Shown piece by piece: positions 1-10,043 of a DNA stretch of 64,000 nucleotides. The stretch covers positions 124,001 through 188,000 of the forward strand of contig NZ_JAIVAM010000005.1 in NCBI RefSeq assembly GCF_020171845.1. The letters run 5' to 3'. The translations under genes were made by a program, and so were the position numbers. The notes beneath the pieces are model-generated. The model made no database searches. It saw only the letters and a program-made list of their open reading frames with translations, and was not told the origin of the DNA. The stretch is from Cytobacillus kochii. Lineage in GTDB: Bacteria > Bacillota > Bacilli > Bacillales > Cytobacillaceae. Numbering within the stretch: position 1 is the stretch's first letter; each line of letters begins with the position of its first letter.

Positions 1-282
1 ATACGCTGGATACTCCAGTGCGATGATAACTGCCAAAGCGGCAGATGCCATTCGCGACATTGTTCCTAGTGAACGCACCTTTTGCTCTTTCTCTACTGCT
101 TCTCGGAACTGAATCATCTTCCTTACAATTAACCAAAGATTAAAGAAGCTGAGAACGGTTCCCAAAATCAGGCCAAGAAAGATAGATTGATAAGACGTAA
201 AGCCCCAGCCGAGTACAAAGAACGACAACAAGAAAAGCATGTATTTACGTTGTCTACTGAATCTTTCTTGTATTTCCGGCAT
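1..282 (-). CDS. atpI: ATP synthase subunit I (AtpI-like), 3' end outside window
   Basis: The first 94 codons of a small membrane protein are visible; the C-terminus lies beyond base 1. It begins MPEIQERFSRQRKYMLF, followed by hydrophobic segments at about residues 15-30 and 35-53, a basic stretch (LIVRKMIQF), and the start of a third segment. The FSRQRKY start and the GLILGTVLSFFNLWLIVRKM region are typical of Bacillus AtpI, an accessory protein encoded first in the F1Fo ATP synthase operon and thought to help assemble the c-ring. It lies 6 bp downstream of a second small AtpZ/AtpI-type gene and should lead into atpB. Assignment rests on motif memory plus its position next to upp-glyA, as in B. 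subtilis. Confidence 0.85.
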   Translation of the reverse strand, partial: MPEIQERFSRQRKYMLFLLSFFVLGWGFTSYQSIFLGLILGTVLSFFNLWLIVRKMIQFREAVEKEQKVRSLGTMSRMASAALAVIIALEYPAY

Positions 283-288
283 ATTTGT

Positions 289-510
289 TTATTCTCCTGA
301 AAAAAATTGTTGGATTAAACGAAGCATGGCATAAATGCCCACTGTCAAACCTAGTAATAAACCGATTATTAGAAACAGTGGTTCGGTCTCTAGTAACCGA
401 TCGAACCATCTTCCAGCAAAAACACCTAGAAGGATGGCGCCTACTAATTGGGAAAGAATGGCGGACATGAGTGCCATCGCTTTAAAAGGGCGACGGTCAT
501 TATGACGCAT
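289..510 (-). CDS. AtpZ/AtpI-family small membrane protein
   Basis: A 73-residue protein with two hydrophobic segments (about residues 10-32 and 42-65) separated by GRWFDRLLETEP, the layout of the AtpZ/AtpI family encoded at the front of many F1Fo ATP synthase operons. Family members have been proposed to act with AtpI in c-ring assembly or as a divalent cation channel. The start at 510 is chosen because GAGAGG lies about 10 bases upstream and the protein then matches family length; the frame is open further upstream but that extension (to 723) is unlike the family. It ends 6 bp before atpI, so the two are probably cotranscribed. Confidence 0.75.
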   Translation of the reverse strand: MRHNDRRPFKAMALMSAILSQLVGAILLGVFAGRWFDRLLETEPLFLIIGLLLGLTVGIYAMLRLIQQFFSGE

Positions 511-823
511 TAAAACGCATCCTCTCAGTCGAGAATGGTAAGAGGTTTTCTGAGGAAAGCAGTATGTTAAATCGTCATTTTCATATGATATAAAACTATA
601 AAATCTGCTCATGAAAACCTTATCAATAATACCCTTTGTAAGCATACAATAGGGGCATGTCAATGTCAATGCGTTTAATGGGAATTTCGCCAGTTCTCTT
701 TTGGGCAAAATATGGATGTTCACACTTTTTTCATAAAATCTTCACTAGATTTTTCTTGCAAATTCAGAAAATTTATGCGTTATTTTTGCCAATTGTTTTT
801 CAATTATAATAATTTTATACTGC
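511..823. other. Intergenic gap upstream of the atp operon
   Basis: No convincing gene. It is very AT-rich and should hold the promoter and leader of the atp operon (minus strand) and the 3' end region of the subtilase gene. I see only weak -35/-10 candidates (TTGCAA about 18 bases before TTTATG) and no clear terminator for the subtilase. Confidence 0.4.
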
Positions 824-3070
824 TTAATTCCCTATCATTTCTAATTCACCATTAGCCCCAATGAATAAACGGGTCTCTATCCAATCTTCTTGTCCAGATT
901 TGCGAGCAAATACTTTTGCAATATACAAACCAGGTTGTGGTAAATCGCTTATGACTAAATCCTCTTCTACCTGGCCTTTCTTTACATCTTTCTTCCAATC
1001 GAGCATGCCTATAAAAGTTAATGAAGTTGAATCGAATAAAGCAATCCCAAACTCTTCAGCTCCACCTGGTAAATATACTTCATAGCGATACGTTTTCTTA
1101 CTATCACCTTTACCAAAACTAAAGCCCATGACACGGGGATAATCCGGTTCTTCCAATACGTATAAATAAGGAAGCTGAATCGTTTGCTTATTACTATTCA
1201 ATCGAATCGTACCGTCTGCCAGTTTTTCAGTGAGTTCTTTCGGATTAACGATCATATGTAAACGAATGGTTTTCTTCTCCTTAGGCTCAAGCATAAATGA
1301 TAATGGTAGACGCCATTCAATCCCCTTTTGTTTTTTCGGGATTTCAAAAGCATAGGACTGCTTTTCATCGGTTGTATTTTCTACCGTAATTTTTGCTACA
1401 TGGTCATGATGTTGTTCTGATAACTTAAACTTACCAAACTGTATGGACGATGGATAGATCAATGTGGATGTCATTAATGCTTCCTTCAATTGAATCCGGC
1501 CCGCACCTTGTTCAAAAGTCCGGTAAGGTGTACCATCTTCATTCACCATAGATAAGGCTGTATTCATGAGTGCTGCTTTTACTTGTTCAGGTCGCCAATC
1601 AGGATGAGCCTGTATTAACAAAGCAGCTGCCCCCGCCACATGAGGCGCTGCCATACTTGTTCCTTGTAATGGTGTGTACCCACCAGGTACCGTACTATTA
1701 ATGGCTACTCCTGGTGCAACCACATCGGGCTTTATTTCCCAAGTAGAAGTCACAGGACCCCTTGAGCTAAATTCAGCTAAGATGTCTTTTTCTTCCTTTA
1801 TCACTGTTTGTCCATATAATCTTTTAGCTTGTGAAAGCTCTTGATTAATCTCTTCCCCATCTGCCTTCGTTAAGGACACAACCGGGATATCTAACAGCTC
1901 TTCTAAATTGCCCATGAAGGAGCCCGGTGTATTATTGTAAATGAGCAAAGCAATTGCTCCTGCTTCCTTGGCATTCTTACTTTTTTCCGTGAAAGTTAAT
2001 TCCCCTCTCTCAACAATAACTACTTTTCCATTAGCCCCTTTTAATTGCTCCTCTTTCCCAATGCCACCGTTATATAACTCAAATGATTTATTTAAATCCC
2101 ATGGAATCGTTCCTTGCATTGGGTACAACTTCATTTCTTTTTTACCAATATGTAAATAAGGTACTTTTAATGTAGGGGTAGAAGCTCCTACAGAAATAGC
2201 TTTGGCAGCCGTACCCGGTGAGCCAACACTCCATATGCCAGGCCCTGAATTACCCGATGATGTAACAGCAACAATTCCACTATCGACTGCCTTATTTAAA
2301 GCAAGACTAATAGGGAGATCAGGTCCGTTCACATTATTTCCCAATGAAAGATTAATGACATCTACTTTATCTTTCATTGCTTGTTCTATTGCTTGTAACA
2401 CTTGCTCTGTCGTCCCGCTTCCTCCTGGGCCTAAAGCACGATAGGCAATAATCTCTGCTTTTGGTGCTACACCTTTTACTTTTCCGTTGGCTGCAATGAT
2501 ACCTGCCACATGGGTGCCGTGCAATGTATCCAACCGTCCCATATTCACTGTTTCCATCGGATCGTCATCTTGGTCCACGAGGTCTTTCCCACCACCATAA
2601 CTAATGCGTAAATCTGGGTGACGATAATCAATTCCCGTATCAATGACGCCAACCTTAACACCTTCTCCAGTGAGGCGGTGATTATCATCATCAAAATATC
2701 CTCTAATGGCTTCTCCACCAATCAGCTGAATATTGTCATTCTCTGCTTGCACAGTATAATTTTGTACGGTCGTAAGGTGATGAATTGGTTGATTCCCTTC
2801 TATTTGTGCTAACTTATCATTTGTTGCTTCAACTGAAAATCCTTTGAGGGCATAGTTAAATATGTATCTTATTGCGACACCTTGTGCTTTGAGCTTCTCC
2901 TTTTCTACTTGTAAGTCAGCGTCATCACTATAAACGATGATAGCTACTTGTTCTTCTGTTTGAATTTCATCCAAGGAAGGCACAATTAGTTGAGATGAAG
3001 ATGCGCTCATACCTAACGTACAAGGAAAAAGAAAAAGAATAATAACGAGAATAAATAGATTTTTCTTCAT
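824..3070 (-). CDS. Secreted subtilisin-family serine protease (S8, Vpr-like)
   Basis: A 748-residue subtilase. An N-terminal signal peptide (KKNLFILVIILFLF..., likely cleavage near residue 22-25) precedes an inhibitor-I9-like propeptide (about 30-105). The catalytic triad is visible as Asp144 in VGVIDTGIDYRHPDL, His184 in HGTHVAG and Ser472 in GTSMAAPHVAG. About 130 residues between the SSGNSGPG oxyanion region and the Ser motif hold a PA-type insertion (around 310-425), as in Vpr and other cell-envelope proteases; the C-terminal 250 residues look like beta-sandwich modules. GGAGG sits 9 bases before the ATG. It is exported and probably scavenges extracellular protein. In B. subtilis vpr is elsewhere, so this protease is a local difference from the otherwise shared gene order. 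Confidence 0.88.
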   Translation of the reverse strand: MKKNLFILVIILFLFPCTLGMSASSSQLIVPSLDEIQTEEQVAIIVYSDDADLQVEKEKLKAQGVAIRYIFNYALKGFSVEATNDKLAQIEGNQPIHHLTTVQNYTVQAENDNIQLIGGEAIRGYFDDDNHRLTGEGVKVGVIDTGIDYRHPDLRISYGGGKDLVDQDDDPMETVNMGRLDTLHGTHVAGIIAANGKVKGVAPKAEIIAYRALGPGGSGTTEQVLQAIEQAMKDKVDVINLSLGNNVNGPDLPISLALNKAVDSGIVAVTSSGNSGPGIWSVGSPGTAAKAISVGASTPTLKVPYLHIGKKEMKLYPMQGTIPWDLNKSFELYNGGIGKEEQLKGANGKVVIVERGELTFTEKSKNAKEAGAIALLIYNNTPGSFMGNLEELLDIPVVSLTKADGEEINQELSQAKRLYGQTVIKEEKDILAEFSSRGPVTSTWEIKPDVVAPGVAINSTVPGGYTPLQGTSMAAPHVAGAAALLIQAHPDWRPEQVKAALMNTALSMVNEDGTPYRTFEQGAGRIQLKEALMTSTLIYPSSIQFGKFKLSEQHHDHVAKITVENTTDEKQSYAFEIPKKQKGIEWRLPLSFMLEPKEKKTIRLHMIVNPKELTEKLADGTIRLNSNKQTIQLPYLYVLEEPDYPRVMGFSFGKGDSKKTYRYEVYLPGGAEEFGIALFDSTSLTFIGMLDWKKDVKKGQVEEDLVISDLPQPGLYIAKVFARKSGQEDWIETRLFIGANGELEMIGN

Positions 3071-3148
3071 TACGACGCCTCCTTTTTTATGTTAGCGTCT
3101 TCGATTTCTTGCCTCCCTATACTACGGAATATAATGGGAAGCGCAAAT

Positions 3149-3195
3149 AAAAAAGGTGAATACCTTTTTTAAACTTAGGCAATCACCTTTTTTAT
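3149..3195 (-). terminator. Probable terminator downstream of the epimerase gene
   Basis: An 11-base arm AAAAAAGGTGA is repeated inverted as TCACCTTTTTT about 25 bases later, giving an A-rich/T-rich hairpin able to act in either direction. It lies 170 bases past the end of wecB and upstream of the protease gene. Confidence 0.45.
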
Positions 3196-3364
3196 TATAG
3201 GCTGTTTAAAACCATGTGGAATGGAGCAGAAATCCTCGAGTTACCGTGCAGGCAAAATCCGAGGATGCTTATATGATCTTCGCGAAAAAGCGAGTGTCTA
3301 GTGCACAATGAAAAGAATCAAGTGTCATAAGTAGTTAAAAGCTACATCCGTTACAAAAATAGCG
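3196..3364. other. Untranslated stretch with a small inverted repeat
   Basis: No gene seen. ATCCTCG (from about 3232) and CGAGGAT (to about 3268) form a 7-bp inverted repeat around a 20-odd base loop. It may be the 3' UTR of wecB or the leader of the protease gene. Confidence 0.3.
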
Positions 3365-4519
3365 TTATGATATTAAGGGCTTAAATGGAGCTGGCCTCTT
3401 TAAACCTTCACGAAAATAATACCTAATGGCCTCTGCGATTCTTTCAGAAGCGTGACCATCCCCGTATGGATTAGAAGCTTTCGACATCGCATCGTACGCC
3501 TGTTTACTAGTTAATAGTTCATGAGCGTTTGCATAGATAACTTCCTCATCTGTACCAACGAGTTTCAATGTACCTGCTTGAATACCTTCAGGGCGTTCTG
3601 TTGTATCACGCAACACTAACACAGGCACTCCTAGCGATGGTGCTTCTTCTTGTACACCACCTGAATCAGTTAAAATTAAATGGGCACGCGAGGAAAAATT
3701 ATGAAAGTCGATCATTCCTAGTGGTTCAATCAAATGAATCCGAGGATGCCCTTGTAAAATTTCATTCGCGACTTCTCTTACAGCAGGGTTTAGGTGAACA
3801 GGGTATACTAATTGTACATCTTCATGCGTTTCGACAATTTTTTTGATCGCTTTAAACATATGTCTCATCGGCTCGCCAAGATTTTCCCTGCGATGGGCTG
3901 TCATCAAGATTAAGCGATCGTCACCAATTTTCTCTAAAATCTCATGCTGATATTCCGGTCGAACTGTGGTTTTTAACGCATCAATCGCCGTATTACCCGT
4001 AATGAATATTTGCTCTGCAGATTTATTTTCCCGCAATAGATTATCGGCCGATTTCTCTGTTGGCGAGAAATGAAGATCACTGATTACACCTGTCAGCTGA
4101 CGATTCATTTCTTCTGGGTAAGGAGAAAATTTGTTCCAAGTGCGTAAGCCTGCCTCCACGTGACCGACAGTAATCCCGTTATAAAAAGCTGCTAAACTAG
4201 CCGCAAATGATGTTGTTGTATCCCCATGAACAAGAACAATGTCTGGTTCAACCTCTTTCATTACTTCATCTAAACCAGACAATACACGGTTTGTCACTTC
4301 TACTAACGTTTGTCTTGCTTTCATAATATTTAAGTCAAAATCCGGTTCTATTTGAAAAATCCTAAGCACCTGATCAAGCATTTCTCGATGTTGAGCAGTC
4401 ACTGTAACGATAGAATGAAAGTCTTGTGGGTGCTTGTTGAGCTCAAGAATAAGCGGTGCCATCTTTATCGCTTCAGGTCTTGTTCCAAATATACTCATTA
4501 CCTTAATCGGTCTTTGCAT
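3365..4519 (-). CDS. wecB: UDP-N-acetylglucosamine 2-epimerase (non-hydrolysing)
   Basis: A 384-residue protein starting MQRPIKVMSIFGTRPEAIKM, the canonical N-terminus of WecB/MnaA. Recognisable blocks follow: VHGDTTTSFAASLAAFY, GHVEAGLRTWNK, PEEMNRQLTG, TGNTAIDAL, LMTAHRRENLG, and near the end DSGGVQEEAPSLGVPVLVLR with RPEGIQAGT. The enzyme interconverts UDP-GlcNAc and UDP-ManNAc in the cytoplasm, feeding teichoic acid linkage-unit and surface polysaccharide synthesis. The frame extends 61 codons upstream, but ATG 4519 is preceded by AAAGGTGG and matches the family start, while the extension would run through the upp terminator. It sits downstream of upp, separated by that terminator, so it probably has its own promoter. 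Confidence 0.93.
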   Translation of the reverse strand: MQRPIKVMSIFGTRPEAIKMAPLILELNKHPQDFHSIVTVTAQHREMLDQVLRIFQIEPDFDLNIMKARQTLVEVTNRVLSGLDEVMKEVEPDIVLVHGDTTTSFAASLAAFYNGITVGHVEAGLRTWNKFSPYPEEMNRQLTGVISDLHFSPTEKSADNLLRENKSAEQIFITGNTAIDALKTTVRPEYQHEILEKIGDDRLILMTAHRRENLGEPMRHMFKAIKKIVETHEDVQLVYPVHLNPAVREVANEILQGHPRIHLIEPLGMIDFHNFSSRAHLILTDSGGVQEEAPSLGVPVLVLRDTTERPEGIQAGTLKLVGTDEEVIYANAHELLTSKQAYDAMSKASNPYGDGHASERIAEAIRYYFREGLKRPAPFKPLIS

Positions 4520-4612
4520 AAAACACTCGTCCACCTTTCTAAAAGAAGTGCTGGTTGCACTCACCTTCCGACAAACAGCTGTCGAACAGATCTTTATCAG
4601 ATCCACTTCTTG

Positions 4613-4640
4613 TAAAAAAGCCCGTCCAAGGACGGGCTCA
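4613..4640 (-). terminator. Rho-independent terminator of upp
   Basis: GCCCGTCC/GGACGGGC (8-bp arms) followed, on the minus strand, by a run of six T (the A-run at 4614-4619). It lies 25 bp after the upp stop codon. Confidence 0.9.
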
Positions 4641-4664
4641 TTTTCTATAATTAACTTTATTTTA

Positions 4665-5294
4665 TTATTTCGTACCGAATAAACGATCTCCCGCATCCCC
4701 AAGACCAGGAACGATGTAGCCTTTTTCGTTTAACATTTCATCTAATGCAGCGATATATATATCCACATCTGGATGGGCTTCTTTTAATGCTTCTACCCCT
4801 TCAGGTGCAGCAATTAAACACATGAATTTAATGCTTTTTCCTCCGCGTTTTTTCAAAGAATTGATTGCTTCAATTGCAGATCCGCCTGTTGCAAGCATTG
4901 GATCAACAACAATGAAATCACGCTCTTCAATATCACCAGGGAATTTTGCATAGTACTCAACTGGCTTTAAAGTCTCTGGATCACGATATAGGCCAACATG
5001 TCCTACTTTAGCTGCAGGGATTAATTTCAAAATACCGTCTACCATCCCAATACCCGCACGTAAAATTGGTACAATTCCCATTTTCTTTCCAGAAAGCACT
5101 TTTGAATTTGTTTTTTGAACCGGTGTATCTATTTCAATTTCTTCTAAAGGCATATCTCTCGTGATTTCGAAAGCCATCAAAGTTGATACTTCATCAACGA
5201 GTTCACGGAATTCTTTCGTACCTGTATTTTTTTCACGAATGTATGTAAGCTTATGTTGGATTAATGGATGATCGAAAACATATACTTTTGCCAT
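4665..5294 (-). CDS. upp: Uracil phosphoribosyltransferase
   Basis: 209 residues, the standard length for Upp. It shows [13 protein letters not shown], the PRPP-binding loop [12 protein letters not shown] (around residue 128-139), and the uracil-binding C-terminus [17 protein letters not shown]. It converts uracil plus PRPP to UMP in pyrimidine salvage. GGAGAG lies 9 bases before the ATG, and a strong terminator follows. It is flanked by glyA upstream, as in B. subtilis, with a gap of about 200 bp containing the glyA terminator, so it is likely monocistronic. Confidence 0.97.
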   Translation of the reverse strand: MAKVYVFDHPLIQHKLTYIREKNTGTKEFRELVDEVSTLMAFEITRDMPLEEIEIDTPVQKTNSKVLSGKKMGIVPILRAGIGMVDGILKLIPAAKVGHVGLYRDPETLKPVEYYAKFPGDIEERDFIVVDPMLATGGSAIEAINSLKKRGGKSIKFMCLIAAPEGVEALKEAHPDVDIYIAALDEMLNEKGYIVPGLGDAGDRLFGTK

Positions 5295-5465
5295 AAATAT
5301 CTCTCCTTTTACTGATTGTACAAATCACACTTCGTACTATTTTACAGAAAAAATGTTTGTGGGGCAACTACGATTCTTGACGTAGAAACATTTATTCCCA
5401 TTGGAAGAAAAGAAAATGTTGAAGATGCTTTTAGAACATTCGTTATAGTTGGCATAACTTAACAA

Positions 5466-5492
5466 AAATCCAGCCCTCAAGAGAAGGCTGGA
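5466..5492 (-). terminator. Terminator of glyA
   Basis: CCAGCC/GGCTGG arms around CTCAAGAGAA, with TTTTTG following on the minus strand, 13 bp beyond the glyA stop codon. Confidence 0.8.
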
Positions 5493-5504
5493 TAAACTAG
5501 ATGA

Positions 5505-6746
5505 TTATCTTTCTGGATATAAAATAAATTTGCTTGTTAATGCTTCGACTCGTTGTGAAGCTTCAGCTAACTTTTCTTCGTCTTCCGCATTTTTCAACGT
5601 GAACGCGATAATAGAAGCAATCTCTTCCATATCGTTCTTTGCAAATCCACGAGAAGTAACTGCAGCTGTACCAATACGTATCCCACTTGTCACAAATGGG
5701 CTTTCTGGATCAAATGGAATTGTATTTTTATTAACAGTAATACCTACTTCATCAAGTACTTTTTCTGCTACTTTACCTGTTAAACCTAATGAACGAACAT
5801 CTACAAGTAAAAGATGGTTATCTGTTCCACCAGATACTAAGTCGATGCCTTCTTTTTTAAGTGACTCTGCTAAATGCTTAGCATTTGTGATAATGCTTTC
5901 CGCATATTCTTTAAAGCTATCTTCTAATGCCTCTCCGAAAGCTACAGCTTTAGCGGCAATGACATGCATTAATGGACCACCTTGAATACCTGGGAAAATC
6001 GATTTGTCGATTTTTTTTGCAAATTCTTCTTTGCAAAGAATCATACCACCACGTGGACCTCTTAATGTTTTATGAGTTGTTGTTGTTACGAAATCAGCGT
6101 ATGGTACTGGATTAGGGTGAAGACCAGCTGCCACTAAGCCCGCAATATGAGCCATATCGACCATTAAATAAGCGCCAACCTCATCTGCAATTTCACGGAA
6201 ACGCTTGAAGTCAATTACACGAGGATACGCACTTGCACCTGCTACAATTAGCTTCGGTTTATGCTCTTTCGCTTTTGCTAATACATCATCGTAATTGATG
6301 GTATGAGATGTTTCGTCTACACCATATTCAACGAAATTATATTGGACACCACTAAAGTTTACAGGACTCCCGTGCGTTAAGTGGCCACCGTGGGATAGAT
6401 TCATACCAAGGACAGTATCACCTTGTTCTAAAATCGTGAAGTACACTGCCATGTTTGCTTGCGCACCTGAATGAGGCTGAACATTCGCATGCTCGGCTCC
6501 AAAGATTTGCTTCGCACGATCTCTAGCTAAATCTTCCACTACATCTACATGCTCACAGCCACCATAGTAACGACGACCAGGATACCCTTCAGCATATTTA
6601 TTCGTGAGAACAGATCCTTGTGCCTCCATTACCGCCTCTGACACAAAGTTCTCTGAAGCGATTAATTCAATCTTACTTCTTTGACGTCCTAATTCATCTT
6701 GAATTGATTTGAAAACTTGCTCGTCCTGCTGCGCTAAATGCTTCAT
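5505..6746 (-). CDS. glyA: Serine hydroxymethyltransferase
   Basis: 413 residues, nearly the length of B. subtilis GlyA and similar in most blocks ([49 protein letters not shown]). The PLP lysine is in the [14 protein letters not shown] block. It interconverts serine and glycine, charging tetrahydrofolate with a one-carbon unit for purine and thymidylate synthesis. The start is ATG 6746 ([10 protein letters not shown]) with GGGAGG 8 bases upstream; a nine-codon upstream extension lacks support. A CCGAA-containing half-site resembling a PurR box is visible at about 6821-6833, in line with the PurR control known in B. subtilis, but I do not see a clear pair. Confidence 0.97.
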   Translation of the reverse strand: MKHLAQQDEQVFKSIQDELGRQRSKIELIASENFVSEAVMEAQGSVLTNKYAEGYPGRRYYGGCEHVDVVEDLARDRAKQIFGAEHANVQPHSGAQANMAVYFTILEQGDTVLGMNLSHGGHLTHGSPVNFSGVQYNFVEYGVDETSHTINYDDVLAKAKEHKPKLIVAGASAYPRVIDFKRFREIADEVGAYLMVDMAHIAGLVAAGLHPNPVPYADFVTTTTHKTLRGPRGGMILCKEEFAKKIDKSIFPGIQGGPLMHVIAAKAVAFGEALEDSFKEYAESIITNAKHLAESLKKEGIDLVSGGTDNHLLLVDVRSLGLTGKVAEKVLDEVGITVNKNTIPFDPESPFVTSGIRIGTAAVTSRGFAKNDMEEIASIIAFTLKNAEDEEKLAEASQRVEALTSKFILYPER

Positions 6747-7028
6747 ACAATAATCCTCCCTTATCTCTACCACACTATCAAAAATGAATAGCTATTATGA
6801 AAATTCTCCTTTATTCTATCATGTTTTTTCGGGAGGATACAGGCAAGCTTACTGTTTATTGAGAGAAAAAAATTATCCATACTAACGGAAAACGGTTACA
6901 TGTAAATGATTATGAAATAGAGGGTAAAGTTGGTATTTTTGAATAAAAGGTGTGCAGAAATAATGAGCAACATACGTCATTTATCTACTTATTATCGCTA
7001 CCGGCACATTATCAGACATTGACTATTT

Positions 7029-7565
7029 CTATTGGTAGACCGCTCTTTCTCCTCCAATCAACTTCGGCCTAGTCGTTGCTAATGTGACGTGTGCACCACC
7101 TACTTCTTTTAATGAAAGACGTATAGGTACAACCACATGCTTCAAGTGCATGCCAATGAAGGTATCACCGATATCTATCCCTGCATCAGCTTTTATATGC
7201 TCGACTACAACAGGGTCATCCAAATGTTGAAACGCATAAGTCGCCATCGCACCACCCGCTTTTCGGATTGGCACAACACTCACCTCTTCTAAGTTATACT
7301 TCTTAGCGGATGCCCGTTCGAGAACAATGGCGCGATTTAAATGCTCACAGCATTGAAAAGCGATTTGAACATTTGTTTGTTTTTGTAAGTTCATTAGTTC
7401 TGAAAAGATGAATTCAGCCACACCCTCTGAACCAGCCGTGCCGATATGATTACTCATCACTTCACTCGTACTACAGCCAATAACAATTAATTTGTCTTCG
7501 TTTAGTGAGACTTTTTGTGTAAACTCTGTTAAAATATCCCGCCATTGTTGTGTTAACTCTTCCAT
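7029..7565 (-). CDS. ywlG: YwlG-family conserved protein (TIGR01440/UPF0340)
   Basis: 178 residues with the family blocks [49 protein letters not shown], and [13 protein letters not shown]. Its biochemical function is not established to my knowledge; the fold has been described as related to sugar-phosphate binding proteins. It lies between glyA and rpiB exactly as in B. subtilis. GAGGGAG precedes the ATG at a suitable distance. The gaps to glyA (280 bp) and rpiB (about 110 bp, containing the rpiB terminator) suggest it has its own promoter. Confidence 0.88.
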   Translation of the reverse strand: MEELTQQWRDILTEFTQKVSLNEDKLIVIGCSTSEVMSNHIGTAGSEGVAEFIFSELMNLQKQTNVQIAFQCCEHLNRAIVLERASAKKYNLEEVSVVPIRKAGGAMATYAFQHLDDPVVVEHIKADAGIDIGDTFIGMHLKHVVVPIRLSLKEVGGAHVTLATTRPKLIGGERAVYQ

Positions 7566-7615
7566 CGTCAGATGCTCCCTCTCTTCTCAGATTTATTCAT
7601 AACCTTAGCTAATAG

Positions 7616-7665
7616 ATAAAAAAGATGCATATGTCTTCCTTCCTTTCATGAAGTCAACATATGCA
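7616..7665 (-). terminator. Terminator of rpiB
   Basis: Nine-base arms TGCATATGT (7626-7634) and ACATATGCA (7657-7665), with a run of six T on the minus strand after the hairpin. It begins about 10 bp past the rpiB stop codon. Confidence 0.8.
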
Positions 7666-7673
7666 ACAAAGTT

Positions 7674-8120
7674 TTATAAATTTTCTTTTTCGTATTGATC
7701 TATCTTCCCAATACGGTTCTGATGACGACCGCTTTCATAATCCGTGCCAAGCCATACTTGGGCAATCTCTCTTGCAAGCCCTGGGCCAATGACTCTTTCT
7801 CCCATCGCTAACACATTACTATCATTATGCTGTCTGGTTGCTTTCGCACTGAAAGTATCATGAACAAGCGCACAGCGAATACCTTTCACTTTATTGGCTG
7901 CTATAGACATCCCAATCCCTGTCCCACAAACGAGAATACCTTTATCAAATTCACCGCTCGCTACTTTTTCAGCAACCGGCAAAGCATAATCAGGGTAATC
8001 TACAGAAGTACTACACTCACAACCAAAATCTTCATATTCAATATTGAGTTCTTCTAATAATGATTTTATTTCCGCACGAATGTTTAATCCACCGTGATCT
8101 GATGCAATTGCAACTTTCAT
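7674..8120 (-). CDS. rpiB: Ribose-5-phosphate isomerase B
   Basis: 148 residues beginning MKVAIASDHGG (Asp8/His9 of the sugar-phosphate site) with the catalytic Cys65 in LVCGTGIGMSIAANKV and the H-x-N pair in TRQHNDSNVLAMG. It interconverts ribose-5-P and ribulose-5-P in the pentose phosphate pathway. GGAGG lies 10 bases before the ATG. The order rpiB-ywlE-mntP is that of B. subtilis, except that a chemoreceptor gene now separates rpiB from ywlE. Confidence 0.95.
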   Translation of the reverse strand: MKVAIASDHGGLNIRAEIKSLLEELNIEYEDFGCECSTSVDYPDYALPVAEKVASGEFDKGILVCGTGIGMSIAANKVKGIRCALVHDTFSAKATRQHNDSNVLAMGERVIGPGLAREIAQVWLGTDYESGRHQNRIGKIDQYEKENL

Positions 8121-8220
8121 TTTTTTATGCCTCCAATCAAACTTGATTGTATGATTATCACTTTATTCTGACACAAAATTTAAAAATTATAAAGATGCAA
8201 TTACTTTTCAGTTGGGTAGG

Positions 8221-9510
8221 CTACACTTTAAATTTATTCATATCTGTTTTTAACTGGTTTGCTTGCTCTTGTAATTCTTTTACTAGTATGTCGACTGTAT
8301 CAATCACAGATGTTTGAGCCTCAGTTGAAGCAGCAACTTGTTGTGCACCAGCAGACGTTTCCTCCGCAATCGCTGCTACTTGCTGCGATTGGGCTGAAGT
8401 TTCCTGCATGGCATGCATTTGTTTATCTACTAGATCTTTAATCATGGTCACTGCAGCATTCATTTGATCTACAGTTTGCGTCATCTCTTCAATGACGGCA
8501 TGTGTCTCGGTCCCTTTTTGTGCTTCTTGATTGGCAGACTCCACTTGATTAGAAATTTGACTGACCACATTACGCACTTCTTCTTGAATGTTTTTTATTA
8601 ATTCCGATATTCCTTGCACAGCTTTCGCACTTTCATCAGCCAACTTGCGCACTTCTTCGGCTACTACAGCAAAGCCCTTACCATGCTCTCCTGCTCTCGC
8701 CGCTTCAATAGAAGCATTTAATGCTAATAAGTTTGTTTGCGTGGCAATATCGCCAACAAGTTGGATAATTTGTTCTACTTTGACTGCATTTTCTTCTAAA
8801 ATTTTTACAGTCTCTAACGATTTCTGATTACCTACTGCTAGTTTTTCTATTCCAGAAATAAGTGAATGCATGGCATGTTTGGATTTATTCAGATCACCGA
8901 AAAGCTCTTCAGATACTTGCTCAGATTGCTTTGCCTGCACCTGAACTTCTTCAGCAATTCGAATGACTTCATCAACAAGTTCGGCAACAGATTGAGTTGC
9001 GACCGCTGAGTTTTCTGCTCCTTGAGATATTTCTGAGATAGTTGTAGCAATTGCTTCAGCCTGCTCATTAGCAACCGAAGACTCCGAGGAAATTTCGTGC
9101 ACTTTTTTATTTGTCATAGCAAAGTTCTCATCAATTCGTTCAATCATTTCTCTTAAACTCGTTAACATTTGATTAAAGGCTAATCCTAAAGAACGTATTT
9201 CATCATCCGAACGCGACACCTGTGCCTTTTCTTGTAAATTACCATTCGCTGCTTTTATAGCAGAATGCTCTAAGTCTTTAAGTGGTTTTGTAATAAACCC
9301 TGCTGCAATAAACGCTAAGATCGCAGACCATATCGCTCCAAGCAAAAGGACAATAATCGTAAAAAATTCTTTACTAATCGGCATATTTCCCATTAAAGGA
9401 TATACGAACTGAATACATATCGCGCTTATTGAGTATGTAATAACGGCTAATACTGAGATGAGAAGAACCAATTTTTTTCTTAAACTAAATTTCATCTTAC
9501 GCGTCTCCAT
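8221..9510 (-). CDS. Methyl-accepting chemotaxis protein lacking an extracellular sensor
   Basis: 429 residues. Two membrane segments (about 13-37 and 46-72) are separated by only about 8 residues, so no periplasm-facing ligand domain exists. A HAMP region follows ([21 protein letters not shown], about 70-125), then a long coiled-coil signalling domain with the highly conserved hairpin tip [20 protein letters not shown] and [16 protein letters not shown]. The tip binds CheA/CheW. Without an external domain it may sense membrane state, redox or an internal signal. GGGGGC lies 5-6 bases before the chosen ATG; an internal ATG five codons later is an alternative. The gene ends 100 bp before rpiB and starts 23 bp after ywlE, so it may be cotranscribed with ywlE. 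Confidence 0.92.
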   Translation of the reverse strand: METRKMKFSLRKKLVLLISVLAVITYSISAICIQFVYPLMGNMPISKEFFTIIVLLLGAIWSAILAFIAAGFITKPLKDLEHSAIKAANGNLQEKAQVSRSDDEIRSLGLAFNQMLTSLREMIERIDENFAMTNKKVHEISSESSVANEQAEAIATTISEISQGAENSAVATQSVAELVDEVIRIAEEVQVQAKQSEQVSEELFGDLNKSKHAMHSLISGIEKLAVGNQKSLETVKILEENAVKVEQIIQLVGDIATQTNLLALNASIEAARAGEHGKGFAVVAEEVRKLADESAKAVQGISELIKNIQEEVRNVVSQISNQVESANQEAQKGTETHAVIEEMTQTVDQMNAAVTMIKDLVDKQMHAMQETSAQSQQVAAIAEETSAGAQQVAASTEAQTSVIDTVDILVKELQEQANQLKTDMNKFKV

Positions 9511-9533
9511 GATTGCCCCCTACTTCAACCTGT

Positions 9534-9995
9534 TCATCTTTGTTTATCTTGATTCCTATCTTTTAATATTTCTGCTATTTTTCTTATACTTCCCTGTAGT
9601 TCATTATAGGTTTCTTTATATTGTTGCAACGTCCCCCCGAATGGATCAATGATATCTTCTTGTTTACCATCATAAGCAAACTCTTTTATTAAAAAAACTT
9701 TTCCCTTAGCATTAGGAAAATGTGATAAAATCGCATGTTTATGTCCATTAGTCATCACTAATATATGTGTCGCCCATTGAATAAGCTCTTCATTCAATTG
9801 AGCTGATTGATGATTGATGCTTATGCCCTCTTCTTCTAAAACTTGCGATGTATAAGCAGATGCAGGTCCACCTTGACTTGCAAAAATCCCCGCAGATTTC
9901 ACCTTCACATCAGGAATGTCTATATGACGTAATATCGCTTCAGCCATGGGGCTTCGACAAGTGTTACCTGTACAAATAAATAAAACGTGAGCCAT
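9534..9995 (-). CDS. ywlE: Protein-arginine phosphatase (low-Mr PTP fold)
   Basis: 153 residues with the P-loop CTGNTCRSPMAEA at residue 8 (nucleophile Cys8, Arg14) and the general acid Asp in DIIDPFGG. The Thr at position 12 of the loop, in place of Ile or Val, is the residue that makes B. subtilis YwlE specific for phosphoarginine. It reverses McsB arginine phosphorylation, which marks proteins for ClpCP degradation and affects CtsR and stress response and spore germination. Two inverted 0A-box-like sequences lie 80-112 bp upstream. A chemoreceptor gene follows after 23 bp. Confidence 0.93.
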   Translation of the reverse strand: MAHVLFICTGNTCRSPMAEAILRHIDIPDVKVKSAGIFASQGGPASAYTSQVLEEEGISINHQSAQLNEELIQWATHILVMTNGHKHAILSHFPNAKGKVFLIKEFAYDGKQEDIIDPFGGTLQQYKETYNELQGSIRKIAEILKDRNQDKQR

Positions 9996-10043
9996 AAAGC
10001 TCGCCTCCTTCTCTTACATTATAATCCAAAACTCCTATTTGAT

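Noticed and set aside
6821-6833. PurR box for glyA
   Set aside because: Only one poor half-site is visible; I mention it under glyA but do not call it.
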